Shown here: piece by piece, positions 22,101-31,613 of the stretch | Layout: every line of letters starts with the position of its first letter | How positions within the stretch are numbered: the stretch's first letter is position 1 | Assembly (NCBI GenBank): GCA_015039365.1 | Contig: WION01000221.1 | Location: forward strand, 1-64,000 | DNA: 64,000 nt | Direction of reading: 5' to 3' | Source of the DNA: Amanita rubescens | Taxonomy: Eukaryota; Basidiomycota; Agaricomycetes; Agaricales; Amanitaceae | The notes under the pieces: generated by a model | Databases searched by the model: none | What the model saw: only the letters and a program-made list of their open reading frames with translations | Told to the model about the DNA's origin: nothing | Translations under genes and position numbers: made by a program

Positions 22101-23903
22101 TCCATCTGTGCAACCTCAGACGAACCTTCACCGCCTGTTGAGGTGGTACCCAGACGACATATCCTAAATGTCGTCAATAAGAAATCACCGGCGAGTGAAC
22201 TACCACACTCACCTTATACCGGGACTGTTCGAAGACAGTCCCAACATACCCTAACTCCTTCGAGGAATGAAGGAGGACAGCTCGCGAGAGCTGCTGCTTA
22301 TATCCGGGAGCGTATCAACCGACGCTCCCTCGCCTGTGACAAATCCGCTTGTCGAATCCCCAAAGGTCCACCTGACAAGGCTACCGACCCCGAATCTGGC
22401 TCTAGACGACCTATTGTAAAAGTCGTCAATAAAGAAATAGAAACGAGCGTAACGATACGCTCACCTGAGCCTGAAAGTCCCGAAGCCCCTCTGGTACAAC
22501 CTGATGCTGTTCCTCAACCTCATCCCAAGGCCCGGAGAGCAAACGAGCTCTCCTCTGAACATTTGGGATCCATCATGCGGCTCCCCGGACTTGCGTTTGA
22601 CGAAGCGAACAACCGATGGCAGCGGAACCTACACACTGTCAGTGACGTGGATATGAGCGTGAGCCCGCGCTCACCGGTACCCAATACGGCCTTCACGCCG
22701 TTCCACTCGTCTGCGTCTGCCTATCCTATGCAGGCTTCTCCATCCTGCCAGCTGAGACACATCTTCAAGCTTGACGCATATCCACTGGTCCGTCCGCTCA
22801 CACAGTCGAGTATTGATCTCGACTGGCTTCATACATCCCAACGACGTCCTTGGGATGTCATCAAAACATCGATCAACCCGGCGAGTGCCAACGAGTACTC
22901 ACCCGAATGTAAGGCCGAGAAGGCCATTAACTCTTCTCCCATCTTATCCAAGACCGGGAGAACTCGACAATCCGGCTCCTCGTACCCTCGAGATGCTCCA
23001 CAGGGACCCGCTGGAACAACAATCCAACAACGCGACCTAAGCGTTGTCAGCAACGTGAAAACGAACATCGTTCGGTACTCACTTGATTCCCCCGCGGTCC
23101 CTCTACCGCGTTCACGTATGCCAGCCGAGCCTCAGCTGGTTCCACAATCCCTTCAGCTGAATATAGACCAGCTCCAACCGAAGCCCTCGGAGCTTCCAGT
23201 CTCGAGACTCGGAAGCTCCCAGCGATGTCCTTCGGATATCGTTAATACTAAACTCAACTTGAGTACTAGCCAGTGCTCACCTCAACCCGTGGTGGTACTC
23301 ACACCACCTATACCCAAACCCATTGGCTACGCCGTCACGCTCGTTCTTGGCTATGGTCTCGACGTTTTGTTGAGAATGATGTGGGCCCTCAGTGTCATTA
23401 CCTTCCACACAGTCCGTAATCGCAAGGCCGAAGAGACGGCGTACACAATCATCCACGAGTACATCGAGGATGACGAGTCTCCCACTTCAGCCCCTCCTTC
23501 TTATGCCTACGTCGACGCCAAGACCGCGACGAACGCGTTGCCTATACTTTCGCCCGAGCCTTCGTGGTGGGCGGAAACCCCTCATTTCGAGTGCGTCGAA
23601 CGCGTTTGGCGCGCCCGCTGTAAGCCGCCTAACATTGCGGTCAATTCGAGACGACGAAACCACCTTGTCGTCAATAAAATGAATAATCCGGGTGACAGCC
23701 ACTCACCTTTATATCGGGCAGTACGAATACTGCCCAAACCGTCCAATCTCATCCGCACCGACTGCTTGAGGCCGCGACAACAGTCAAACGTCGACGCATC
23801 CCGATTTACGAGCACTCTGGCAAGACTGCCACGTCATTGCCATTTCTTCGTCTCGTTCGTCGTCGTCCTCTTGCAGTATTTGCGATTTAATTCGGAGGGC
23901 TAA
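19146..23903 (+). CDS. giant 1585-residue ORF of unknown function in the LTR element
   Basis: Residues 1-210 look folded and helical (LEARYERKREIRTNFS, SFWTLVEHWDSIRMA) and could be a gag-like head, though no motif proves it. Residues 210-1390 are Ser/Pro/Arg-rich and probably disordered, built of three worn repeats about 345 residues long. Each has an 'EKRR(x)YD(x)VV(x)IQ...TSAA..LP' block, near 248, 597 and 937. A hydrophobic stretch at about 1392-1422 (YAVTLVLGYGLDVLL...WALSVITFH) could span a membrane, and a second hydrophobic run sits at the C-terminus (FFVSFVVVLLQYL). No zinc knuckle, protease, RT or integrase. The coding DNA contains a perfect or near-perfect stem of 6-9 bp about every 40-60 bases. 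The long open frame argues for real selection or very recent birth. The first ATG after the LTR in frame was taken as start; a downstream ATG (MNLQYDK) is as likely. Confidence 0.7.
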   Translation: MVPGGSRNSEPPHKDIPRMNLQYDKVFSLLLPQKEKGYRTSRKQMKTIYYELEARYERKREIRTNFSYTSSRELDLMSSTLHSWREALAAHKREHYSECSQLIFNHATEFDGFVAKYHASQFKISLDEPLSRDLQYACHDAYLGLYDGSIDPEVISESFWTLVEHWDSIRMAAFTNGQTHPGLDQLHDEPQSAATVNAMEEVIVTSEPSVNDSQTLPETPKERITECSTSIHGLAGLQAQTPSLLGKTREERRVYNSVVSIHAKGEDISSPNTSAALTLPELVPISSPIPTPHITPKPHSSTPSCKHDSPRVIREVRRTRDSTSESRNTSGRVRMTRSQTCPSSLKSDSLSMPRELQRNTRSSLTDTELSKARKVDLPGKPPSESSMETATTVSHNLSKSRMLVENRQLPKSSVLVGKLAKPRVVATASSRVPIPGVAPKANLRMENKAVSTKERADDSEYAPSTKTALTLSEHSPVSLLRAHPPHRLLNEPKPNFPTASKRRMPSIVSTKQMASRNTHQKVDTRPRASLPNANELFGKPSLSPSLGDSVQLKQAVKSFGSPCRLPEIIPECSEERSIQFGRLANEQVISHPSFGETGEKRRTLDAVISIQKENKENNLPEASVAFTLPVSVPVTSPIHPGPSRRSSFEEINLQANEEVNQRISTPETRNMLERVQLTRSEASPSSAKPDNPLEPPGLIKSPPNIAREPTLARNPILGKPVPEMVLSISRPSLSSSIHVKTGEQSKHTVLSTRELPKGNSRIGNKPSGRTVSAPLPKRRDVEKTYVGKAKVSPTKGISAVEYLPVLKTASSLSKPPPVTVSSARASPTRSSKDRTTSLVSMNSKRRTSSVVNMNHVVNNNTTHRLSETLSRVSNTFLSLPTNEGPSSPVAGEVSLFAESRGGQATQSSGICERSAERSNQFQGLVGARVPNLFLSDETEEKRRIYDTVVNVQINRSEENIPDTSAASMLPFYTSVPSSIRPAPTASICATSDEPSPPVEVVPRRHILNVVNKKSPASELPHSPYTGTVRRQSQHTLTPSRNEGGQLARAAAYIRERINRRSLACDKSACRIPKGPPDKATDPESGSRRPIVKVVNKEIETSVTIRSPEPESPEAPLVQPDAVPQPHPKARRANELSSEHLGSIMRLPGLAFDEANNRWQRNLHTVSDVDMSVSPRSPVPNTAFTPFHSSASAYPMQASPSCQLRHIFKLDAYPLVRPLTQSSIDLDWLHTSQRRPWDVIKTSINPASANEYSPECKAEKAINSSPILSKTGRTRQSGSSYPRDAPQGPAGTTIQQRDLSVVSNVKTNIVRYSLDSPAVPLPRSRMPAEPQLVPQSLQLNIDQLQPKPSELPVSRLGSSQRCPSDIVNTKLNLSTSQCSPQPVVVLTPPIPKPIGYAVTLVLGYGLDVLLRMMWALSVITFHTVRNRKAEETAYTIIHEYIEDDESPTSAPPSYAYVDAKTATNALPILSPEPSWWAETPHFECVERVWRARCKPPNIAVNSRRRNHLVVNKMNNPGDSHSPLYRAVRILPKPSNLIRTDCLRPRQQSNVDASRFTSTLARLPRHCHFFVSFVVVLLQYLRFNSEG

Positions 23904-26240
23904 TCTTGAGCCCTCCACACATGTAAATCTGTAAACTTATGAATATATATCAGCAAAACGGATACAGTCAAGTTATAAACTCATAACTCACCAAATTAAT
24001 CAATTTATTCGGAAGGAGACTCCCTGAGAGTCTCCACACTTAATAACAACCTCCTTCTTGTAAGAAGGGAAAAAAACTCGTGACGAGTCGTATTAGATTC
24101 GTCCGAGCCTAAAAACGGAGAACTCTCCACTAATATTTACCGGAGGACTCACCGTAGAGTCCTCCCCGTCCATCCGTTTGACACCGCGTCATCGGGAATA
24201 CCGCCTGGCCCTCGTTCGTTCCAATATGCGAGAGGGCGACGCATAGTCCGACCCTCGAGACTGACGAATTGTCCAGGTCTCAAACAAGAATCCTGGAGAG
24301 AACTCGTGCTGAGTCCTCTCCCATTATCGTCCGACGAACCGGGATAGCTGCATCTATACGACGCAGTTAATACAATTCGAAACGAATAGAAAACGAGAAC
24401 ATACCTGACGCCAAGGCTGCTCCCTCGCAGCCATCCCTCGTCTACCTCGTCTACTGCTCCTCCCGGCCGTAAACCACCTATAACGGACAAAAGACGACGC
24501 TACATTCAGGTCGTCAGTAAATCATAATCCTCGGGTATAAAAAGACTTACCAAAGTGCCTATACCCTCAACAACCCACGGGAACTCATACGAGAGTTCCC
24601 TCAATTAATATATACGCCCGTTTTTTTTTTTTCCTTCTTGAAGGGGAAGAGACGCTGGGCGTGTTAGTTAGGATCAATCGTTCAAAACGATGGAGAGTTC
24701 CAACGAACTCTCCGAACACATTCGGGACTCGAATGAGTCCCATTCCTTGACGTTGACGGTCGATTTGCATAAGATGCCGCGCCTATATGACGCAGTTACT
24801 ACAAGCAAAGGAGCAAAGAGAGCTACAGGCCTTACCTAGTCCCGAAGCCAACCCATCGCTTCCCTCTTGCCTCTTGTCCATTCGGTGGGAAATCCATAAA
24901 GGACTCGCTTCTGAGTCCTGTGAATCGATAAGACACGGCTTAAAGAAATCGGTCAGCGAGAAACGAAGAAATAGAAAGAAAAGAATGTACCTCTCCCGGA
25001 ATCCCCGCCTTCGTCTCGTCCTGCTCTTCCGCATCAGCTCTCGCATTCCCTCAGCTCCCCATTCGTCTATAACGTCAAACGGGCCGTTCCTGAGCCCGTT
25101 CCCTTCTATCAAACATGCGAGAGGACAAGCTCTCGCTATCTGCCTGTTATATGCGTCTAGGCTCAGACGCTCGTCAACCACGTCGACAGGAAAGATATCA
25201 GGTACTTACCCGGCATCTGCACCATTCCCTTCTCCCCAAAGTACGTCATGTGGGGGAGAAACCCATCTGTTATCCCGGGACCATGTCTATCTGGTCCCTA
25301 TTCTCCATTTCCTATCCCCCGAGATCGGTCCCCATTCAGCGTTGAAGTTCCATCGCGCTAGCCCAGCAATCATATCAGCAAGCCGAACGGAACGAAAGGA
25401 AGAAACGAAAGAAGAGACTTGAAGAGACGCACCATATGCCCTAGCCTCCATCCCCTCACGGCCGTCTCGTCTCCTTTCTCCCTCTCCTCTGAGTCCTCTC
25501 GATCTTCACCAGGATAGTACACGGCTCTTGAAGCCGTATTGGATTCTTGGAGAGCTCCTGGATTCGGAGCCCCGCCTTGGATTATTGCTAGAGCCCCTAG
25601 CAATAAACGGATTTTGACGCGCAAGTCGCGCGTGTCACATGACCACCGGATCCCGGCTATTCCCTTTCAACCGGTACCGATCTCTCGACGTTGAAAGCCT
25701 ATGGAGCGTCCCCGTTTCAACCGTTCGACTTCACACTTTGCACGAGCAATGCCCTCACCCTAGGCATCCTATCCAAGTCATCGGGACCATCCACGACAAT
25801 GCCCAACCGAGCGCAATTCATTTCGACGCATCCGCCTCAGCCTGCTGTCACATTCGCGTGACCACCTTCCATACTCGGAAGTTACGCCGAATTTCGACGC
25901 GCCCACACGTCGAATACTCTGCAGGCCCAAACTACAAGTGAACAACACCGTAGATGTTCGCTTTTACCGGGGATAGACTCTACCTGCTATTCCCTACATC
26001 CTCGGGGAGAAATCAGATTTTACTTCAGTGGAATCATTGTTCTCTCCCCTCTTTCCTACTCTCCCAAGCAAGTTCAATGCATATGCAAGCCTCTCCCGTA
26101 TTCCTATACATCGCCCATGACCTATGGCGAGTGGGGGAGGATGTGACGAGTGTTTAACACCTCACGAAGATCTTAAGACACAATTTTCGAAGATATACGA
26201 CATTTATATCATCATTTCTTAAGATTGTAATGCAATCTTG
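23904..26240 (+). other. non-coding hairpin-rich continuation of the internal repeats
   Basis: The repeat blocks of the large ORF continue past its stop: ACATACCTGACGCC...GCTGC near 24400 and ACTTACCCGGCATCTGCACC near 25205 match the ORF's ACATACCTGATACC...GCAGC blocks. Stem-loops also continue, e.g. GGAGACTC/GAGTCTCC (24015-24035) and GGAGGACTC/GAGTCCTCC (24142-24165). The plus-strand frames 24787-25422 and 25639-25941 are open but have no recognisable domain; I do not call them genes. Confidence 0.6.
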
Positions 26241-26250
26241 TGGGGGAGGA
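26240..26250 (+). promoter_or_regulatory. polypurine tract of the 8-kb LTR element
   Basis: GTGGGGGAGGA lies immediately before the TGTAACGG start of the 3' LTR, the position where plus-strand DNA synthesis of LTR elements is primed. Confidence 0.75.
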
Positions 26251-26580
26251 TGTAACGGGGCTACTATGTAGCTCTCGTACATATTCATCAAGATACTCAT
26301 CAAGATGGGAGATCCCTTGAGGATCTCCAAATACGAGGATGGGAGCTACGTTTAGCTCCCTCATTTATTCCCTGTAGATAGTTTTCCTCTATTCTCGTAG
26401 ATAGTTATGTTACGGTACATATATGGTAGGTTGTCACACTTTGTGACACATCATCTTACACCTTACCTTACCCCACTCGCGTACACCGCACGGTATCACA
26501 TATACACGTTGATTCAGTGCAAGACGCAAGGGGTGATTAAGTTGGAACCTTATTAGGTTCCTTTCAGTAAGAACGTTACA
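26251..26580 (+). mobile_element. 3' LTR of the 8-kb element
   Basis: The same 330 bases as 18543-18872 with no difference noticed on reading. It is followed by the TSD CTGGC at 26581-26585. Confidence 0.93.
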
Positions 26581-26585
26581 CTGGC

Positions 26586-27347
26586 ACAGCCAGTGCTTAT
26601 GAGTTCAGAATTTCAATGGATTTTGCAACTTCTACCCTTTAAAGATACATAAAAAGATATTCTGATGTTGCAAAACCAATAACTAGATTAATGGGGAATA
26701 GGCCATTCAAATGGGAAGATGAAGAACAAAAGGCCTTTAAACAAATGAAACAGTTAGTAGCATCAGAAGAAGTCATTACCTTACCAATTAATTGCCAATG
26801 GAAAATACCAAGTAGAAGCAGATACATCTGGATATGCAATAGGAGGAACTCTATCCCAATTACAGAATGGAAAATGGAGAACGGTTGCACTCCTCTCATG
26901 ATCAATGTCCAATGCTGAATTACAATATGACATATACGACAAAGAATTACTAGCAATAGTATGTGTGTTAAAGGAATGGCAACCCTATCTATTAGATGCA
27001 GCAGAACCATTTGAAGTATGGTCCGATCACAAAAATCTCTCCTATTTTAGGAAACCACAGAGATTAAACAGACAACAAGCCAGATGGTATCTAGAACTCC
27101 AAGACTACAATTTTGAAATCAAACATATACCTGGAAAAGCGAATACAAAAGCAGACATTTTGTCTTGTTTACTTGGTGTAAAAACAAAATACCAGAACAA
27201 AAAGATGTAACTCTATTAGATAACACCCACTTCGCCAAGAAAGTAACCATGCCAATACAATTGTTCATGGAAGAACAATTTTTGAAGGGAGGTGAAACCC
27301 TTTCAACCAAACAAATTGAAATAAAAACATGCCATTCAGGGCATTGA
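26586..27347 (+). pseudogene. Ty3/gypsy pol fragment (RT end, RNase H)
   Basis: Three frames together show the typical order: FKWEDEEQKAFKQMKQL (26691-), EADTSGYAIGGTLSQLQNGK in a shifted frame, then ELQYDIYDKELLAIVCVL, EVWSDHKNLSYF and RRYL-like QQARWYLELQDYNFEIKHIPGK (26905-27210), the RNase H block of gypsy elements. At least one frameshift and a TGA break it. It is the target into which the 8-kb LTR element inserted, since the CTGGC duplication separates it from 18542. Confidence 0.9.
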
Positions 27348-28741
27348 TATCAATCAATAGAAATGTTGGAGTCATGAAAAGCATCAGTGTGAAGATGTGA
27401 AGGTGGATTGTTAGACATGTGAAGGGCTAGGTTAACCATTGGGGCATAGGGCACAGGGCTGTGAGGGGTCAAGGGGGGTGGCACAGAGCCTGGCCCCTCC
27501 ATGGGTAGCATGTAGCCCAGGGAAAAGGATTAGAAGGGGAGACAAACCTAGAGCGTCTTCTACTACTGCTGGGTGGATTCAAAGAGGAGTGGCCAAGGAG
27601 GCCCAGTGGGGGGGGGTTCCCTCATAACAATAGGTGTGAGTGTTGTTGGAGGGGGGGGGGGGAGAAAAGGACAATAGAAAAAGAGGAGAAATGAAGAAAA
27701 GCAAGATAAAAGGAATAGGATGCTTCTGAGTGGACACTATAGCAATGAGAATGAGTATTGGGATGTGAAACATGTGTATCTCAATTGGGAAGGTGGTGGT
27801 AAAAGGACAAGAAGTGGTGGCATTCATTGCTCCTCACTGTCAACAACAGTGAGCAAGACATGTTTGTTGCATTTTTTACATTCTAACATAGTGGATAAGT
27901 GCATATAAGGAATATATTCCAAAAAACTGCCACAAAAACATTCAGTATTAAGGGAGATATTGCAATTTCTTTCTGCTCATCACCACCAACAATGAGCAGA
28001 TATTTCCCAAAATGGCAATGCCAAAGTGCACTATTTCCATTTTTGGAAATGCACCACTGGATCCTAAAGTGCACATTACATTGTGAATTTCCTTTTTTAG
28101 AAATTTGACCCTGAAAATCAATGAGCAAATATCTCAATGAAATCAGCACCAAACACTGTCATACAACCACATTTAGAAAGCCACTGACCAAGGCTACACA
28201 ATTCATTGACCCTGAGATTATGTAATCATTTCCTTTTTTGACCCTGAAAACAATCTGGATATCTCAATTAAATCAGCACCAAACTTTCAACATCTTCCAA
28301 AAATGGTAATGGGCCTGGGTGGGGAAGTTATGAAAGGCCCCAAAGTTATGAAAGGATATTCCCCAGAGGATATGAGAATTAATGAAATGAAAGGCCCAAA
28401 AGTTATGAAATGAAAACAGCCATGATAGATAACACAAATGACTTACCAATAAATCCCTAATTCTTTGGTAGCAATTGTTCTGAGGCCAAGTGAAACGAAG
28501 GACTCGTTTTATTCCAAAACTTGAGCCGCTTTTATTTCCTTTTTGGTAAGTGCTGGTAATTACCAAATAAACAAATACACACACATACTAACAAACAGCC
28601 TCGGACCTGCCGTGCACAGCAGTGGCCCATAATTCCAAGTAGCTACCACTCTCTGACACCATTTGCAATATTAATATCAAGATCCAGGCTAGAGAAAGGT
28701 TGGTTCTCAGAGACTTCCCAGTGACCACCAGTTAATCAATC
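27348..28741. other. no recognisable gene; G runs and dispersed repeats
   Basis: A G-rich stretch with a run of about 12 G near 27650 is followed by the inverted copy of the 4427-4535 repeat (27826-27905). A two-copy repeat with TTTGACCCTGAAAA and AATCAGCACCAAAC follows, at about 28085-28158 and 28230-28290. Nothing coding is supported. Confidence 0.5.
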
Positions 28742-29425
28742 ATGTCATATTATAGCATCTTCCTGGATCAACAGTGTCTGCTGATGCTTTGCTTACTAGT
28801 CCTCTGCCTTCATGGCAGCAACTACCCACAGTATATTCTAGCTGAAGCTGGTGATCCTGAGCTGAATGCTGAGCACCAGGGCATTGAAGCCAAGTTTTAT
28901 GGCCTTTCTGCCATGATTTTGGACCACTGGTTCCCTTCAGCCAATGGTTATATGATTCACCCCCAGTGGCCTATTCCCAATTCTCACAGAACCATCAACT
29001 TCACCATCACATTCTGATCTAATATGCCAGGGCATCATAGCCATGTGCTGTTGCTTGTTGAGATCAAGCCACCATGGCACTACCATCAGGATGCACAGCA
29101 CCAGGCTGCTATTGGCCAAGTCATTCACCACCTTGATGAGGTTGGGCTGACCAACAACTATGTGCCCCACATGTATGCTATTTCTGCAATTGGGAAAGGT
29201 GGAGGGCATGTTATGCCTTCAGCAGTTGGCATGGTCAGCCTGTAAGAGGTATTAGGGCATGAAACTCTCTGAGATCTGCTAACATGGCATGTTGGAACAA
29301 TAATATTACATTGGACCATTCTTGGGAGGCTCTCCAGAGGATGGTTTGGAGATAATCAGAGGCTATGCTGTTTAGAATTAGAACTTCTACTTTACCAAAT
29401 ACCAACATTGCACCCAGAGGCAAAC
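28742..29425 (+). pseudogene. broken member of a fungal family with a possible nuclease-like core
   Basis: Two consecutive plus-strand frames (28742-29017 and 29024-29245) read on from one another: QGIEAKFYGLSAMILDHWFPSA, PQWPIPNSHRTINFTITF, then VLLLVEIKPPWHYH, IGQVIHHLDEVG and YAISAIGKGG. After further shifts, SLRSANMACWNNNITLDHSWEAL follows. I recall similar uncharacterised proteins as common in Agaricomycetes. The D...E-x-K arrangement (LVEIKPP) is compatible with a PD-(D/E)XK nuclease fold, but this is inference only. A stop between the two pieces and later frameshifts make it a pseudogene. Confidence 0.55.
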
Positions 29426-30860
29426 TGTGTGTTGTATGGGTCCTGCATCATTGAAGGAGCCATCAGCATTACAAACAGGAATTGATCTGGAAGGGGTTGA
29501 GGCTAAGTCCTCAAGCCCATGCAAACCTTTCGTCCAGATAATAATCCATAGCTTTGCAGTCAAGCAGGTTTGGACATTGAAGTGTTGCAAGTCATCAAGG
29601 GTGGTGAGAGCTGCAGAGAGTGGGACTGAGTTTTGACCAATTGGCAATACAGTGAACCCAATGGTGAAGGCCCTTCAGTTCTGCCCAGAGTGAATCAGGC
29701 TCTAGGGTGAGGAGGTTTTGAAAAGTTCTGGGGGCTCATGATGGCACTGTGGATTGGTCCAGTGACACAGAGCCTTCATTGCAATAGGGGTACTGCAGGA
29801 AAGTTGACCAGACCCACACAAGAAAACCTTGCAGGTTTTGTGAACAGTTTGATTATCTCTGGCACTCATTTTGGGCATGAACAATTCTCTTTTCATTAAT
29901 TGGGGCTGAAATTATATTACATGTAGACTTAAGAAAAACAGTATCACCTGAAGGGGTGGCACATGTCATCATCCCCAGCTCAGCTAAAAACTCTTCTTTT
30001 CATCCTACTCACTCTCCTGGATTATCCTCCTGATGTTGCCCTTCTTCCTCCATGCAGCACCACATTGGAAACAAGTCCACCTGCAAAGGTGGTCAACATC
30101 CATGAGTCCATTCCAGGGAATGTGTGAGCACTGGTATCCCAAGTCTCCTGAGCCCCTCTACTAGATCCTGGGTGCGCCATTTGGGCCTGCTCCCCCAACT
30201 TGCCCCAATCACAGCCAGCAATTGCAAAAGCTTCGAGTTGGCCGCCAACCTCCACCAAGTCCCATTTCTTGCATACAGCAATCTCCATATATGTAGTTAC
30301 AAAAATTGTCCAAGGTGAAATGCCACACAGGCACCATATTGAACTCAGATGTATTGCGAACAGAATCCTTCTATGCCAATACGTGCCTTCAGTGAGCAGA
30401 GCTATGGGTGCCTCATCAGTGCACAAGCTCCTTGGTGGTCCAAACAGTTCCCAACTGGGAGTGAGGTCATCAAAGGTGCAAGAGACTCCCTTTGTTTGAC
30501 TATTGCTTGGGTAAAAAGGTCATGTTGGACATTGCATTGTAGTGTCATTGAGGCCAGTATCTACTATCAGGAGCCCTGGGCCAACAGCCTTGTCAGTGAT
30601 GTTGTCTTCACACGTGAATGCTCAAGACAACTAGTGTACTTACACAGTCAAAGGTAACAAAGGTAATAATAGTTCAGGAAGCACACATATTTAATAACTG
30701 GCCTGTTATCTTGTACATCTAATGTCACATTTGGCTAACCCCCAATTCAACTTTGCATTGCTGGGTTTGAGGACTTTGATGATGACACCCAGACCCAAGG
30801 GCTAATGGGGACCTCTCTACCTACACCCAGAGATATGGATATGCCTGTACAAGGAAGGCA
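29426..30860 (-). other. coding-like debris on the minus strand, family not recognised
   Basis: Minus-strand open stretches 30022-30426 (WDLVEVGGQLEAFAIAGCDW), 29702-29896 and 29387-29647 (RSIPVCNADGSFNDAGPIQH) look like pieces of one decayed protein. I cannot name the family. The last 120 bases (30740-30860), read on the plus strand, continue into the 31614-32830 relic. Confidence 0.3.
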
Positions 30861-31613
30861 TCAGGAAAATGGGTTCTGACTTAATTGACTTATATGGACT
30901 TAAACTACTTGCACAAGTAAATTAAGACAAGATTAAGTAACATTTTTTTTTCTTAGGTGACTCAAAAATTAAGACATTTAAGACACTTTAAGACAGGTCT
31001 CCTACTTTTTTTACTTAAATATGCACTTATTTGACTTAAAGTGCCTTATTTTTCTGTGCTTCAAGCCTGTTCACAATAAGAATTAAGCCATATAAGGCAG
31101 TATAAGTCAGATAAGTCACTCCAGTCAGTTAAGTGACTTAAGTAAATAGAAGCAAAATTTCATTAAGTGGTTAACTACTTTTCTACTAGTGACTTCAATA
31201 CTACTACTTACACTACTTATACTACTTATCTAATGCCCTATGAGATGTGCCTGGCGGGTGTAGAGGCCCTCCTTATATATATACCTGGGGCCCTGTGCAT
31301 GGACCATTTTAACCGTGGGAAATATTATGTAAGCATCACATGACATCAAAATGGTACTCTTGATGTTGAAAAACTCGAATCTAAAATTAGAATTACCAAA
31401 CATGGCTTATTAATGAGATATTCATGTTTTTTTAAACTTTCCCATGCTGGACTTAGTGACTTAAAGTACTTAAGTGGCTTGGCTGCTCCTCTCTTGACTA
31501 AATCTTCTTAGTTGGCTCAGATGTGAATGTAGTGACTTAGTGAAAAAAAGTTGTAAGTAAAATAAGACACAAAAGGTGTCTCAAGTAGAAAAAGTCAGAA
31601 CCCATTTTCCTGA
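30861..31613. mobile_element. small non-autonomous hAT-like element, 753 bp
   Basis: The ends form a 22-bp inverted repeat beginning TCAGGAAAATGGGTTCTGAC. The flanks GGAAGGCA (30853-30860) and TGAAGGCA (31614-31621) match at seven of eight bases. The interior is rich in ACTTAAGT, GTGACTTA and similar motifs, thickest near the ends, which is the layout of hAT subterminal repeats. No ORF. It splits the relic 30740-32830. Confidence 0.88.

Larger units (their letters stand above)
18543..26580 (+). mobile_element. complete 8038-bp LTR element without visible pol, TSD CTGGC
   Basis: Two 330-bp direct repeats bound it and read as identical base for base. They start TGTAACGG and end CGTTACA. The flanking five bases are CTGGC on both sides (18538-18542 and 26581-26585), and a polypurine tract GTGGGGGAGGA precedes the right LTR. 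The identical LTRs imply a recent insertion. The interior holds one large ORF (19146-23903) and about 2.3 kb of further related non-coding sequence. I see no protease, integrase, RT or RNase H motif, so it would have to be mobilised by another element's enzymes. LTRs and interior are both packed with short stem-loops. Confidence 0.93.

Noticed and set aside
24787..25422. 211-codon ORF as a second gene of the LTR element
   Set aside because: It lies in the decayed continuation of the internal repeats, in a frame unlike that of the units in the main ORF, and has no domain.
29387..30426. LINE or DNA-transposon gene on the minus strand
   Set aside because: Coding-like pieces exist, but no motif allowed a family name, so only unclassified debris is reported.
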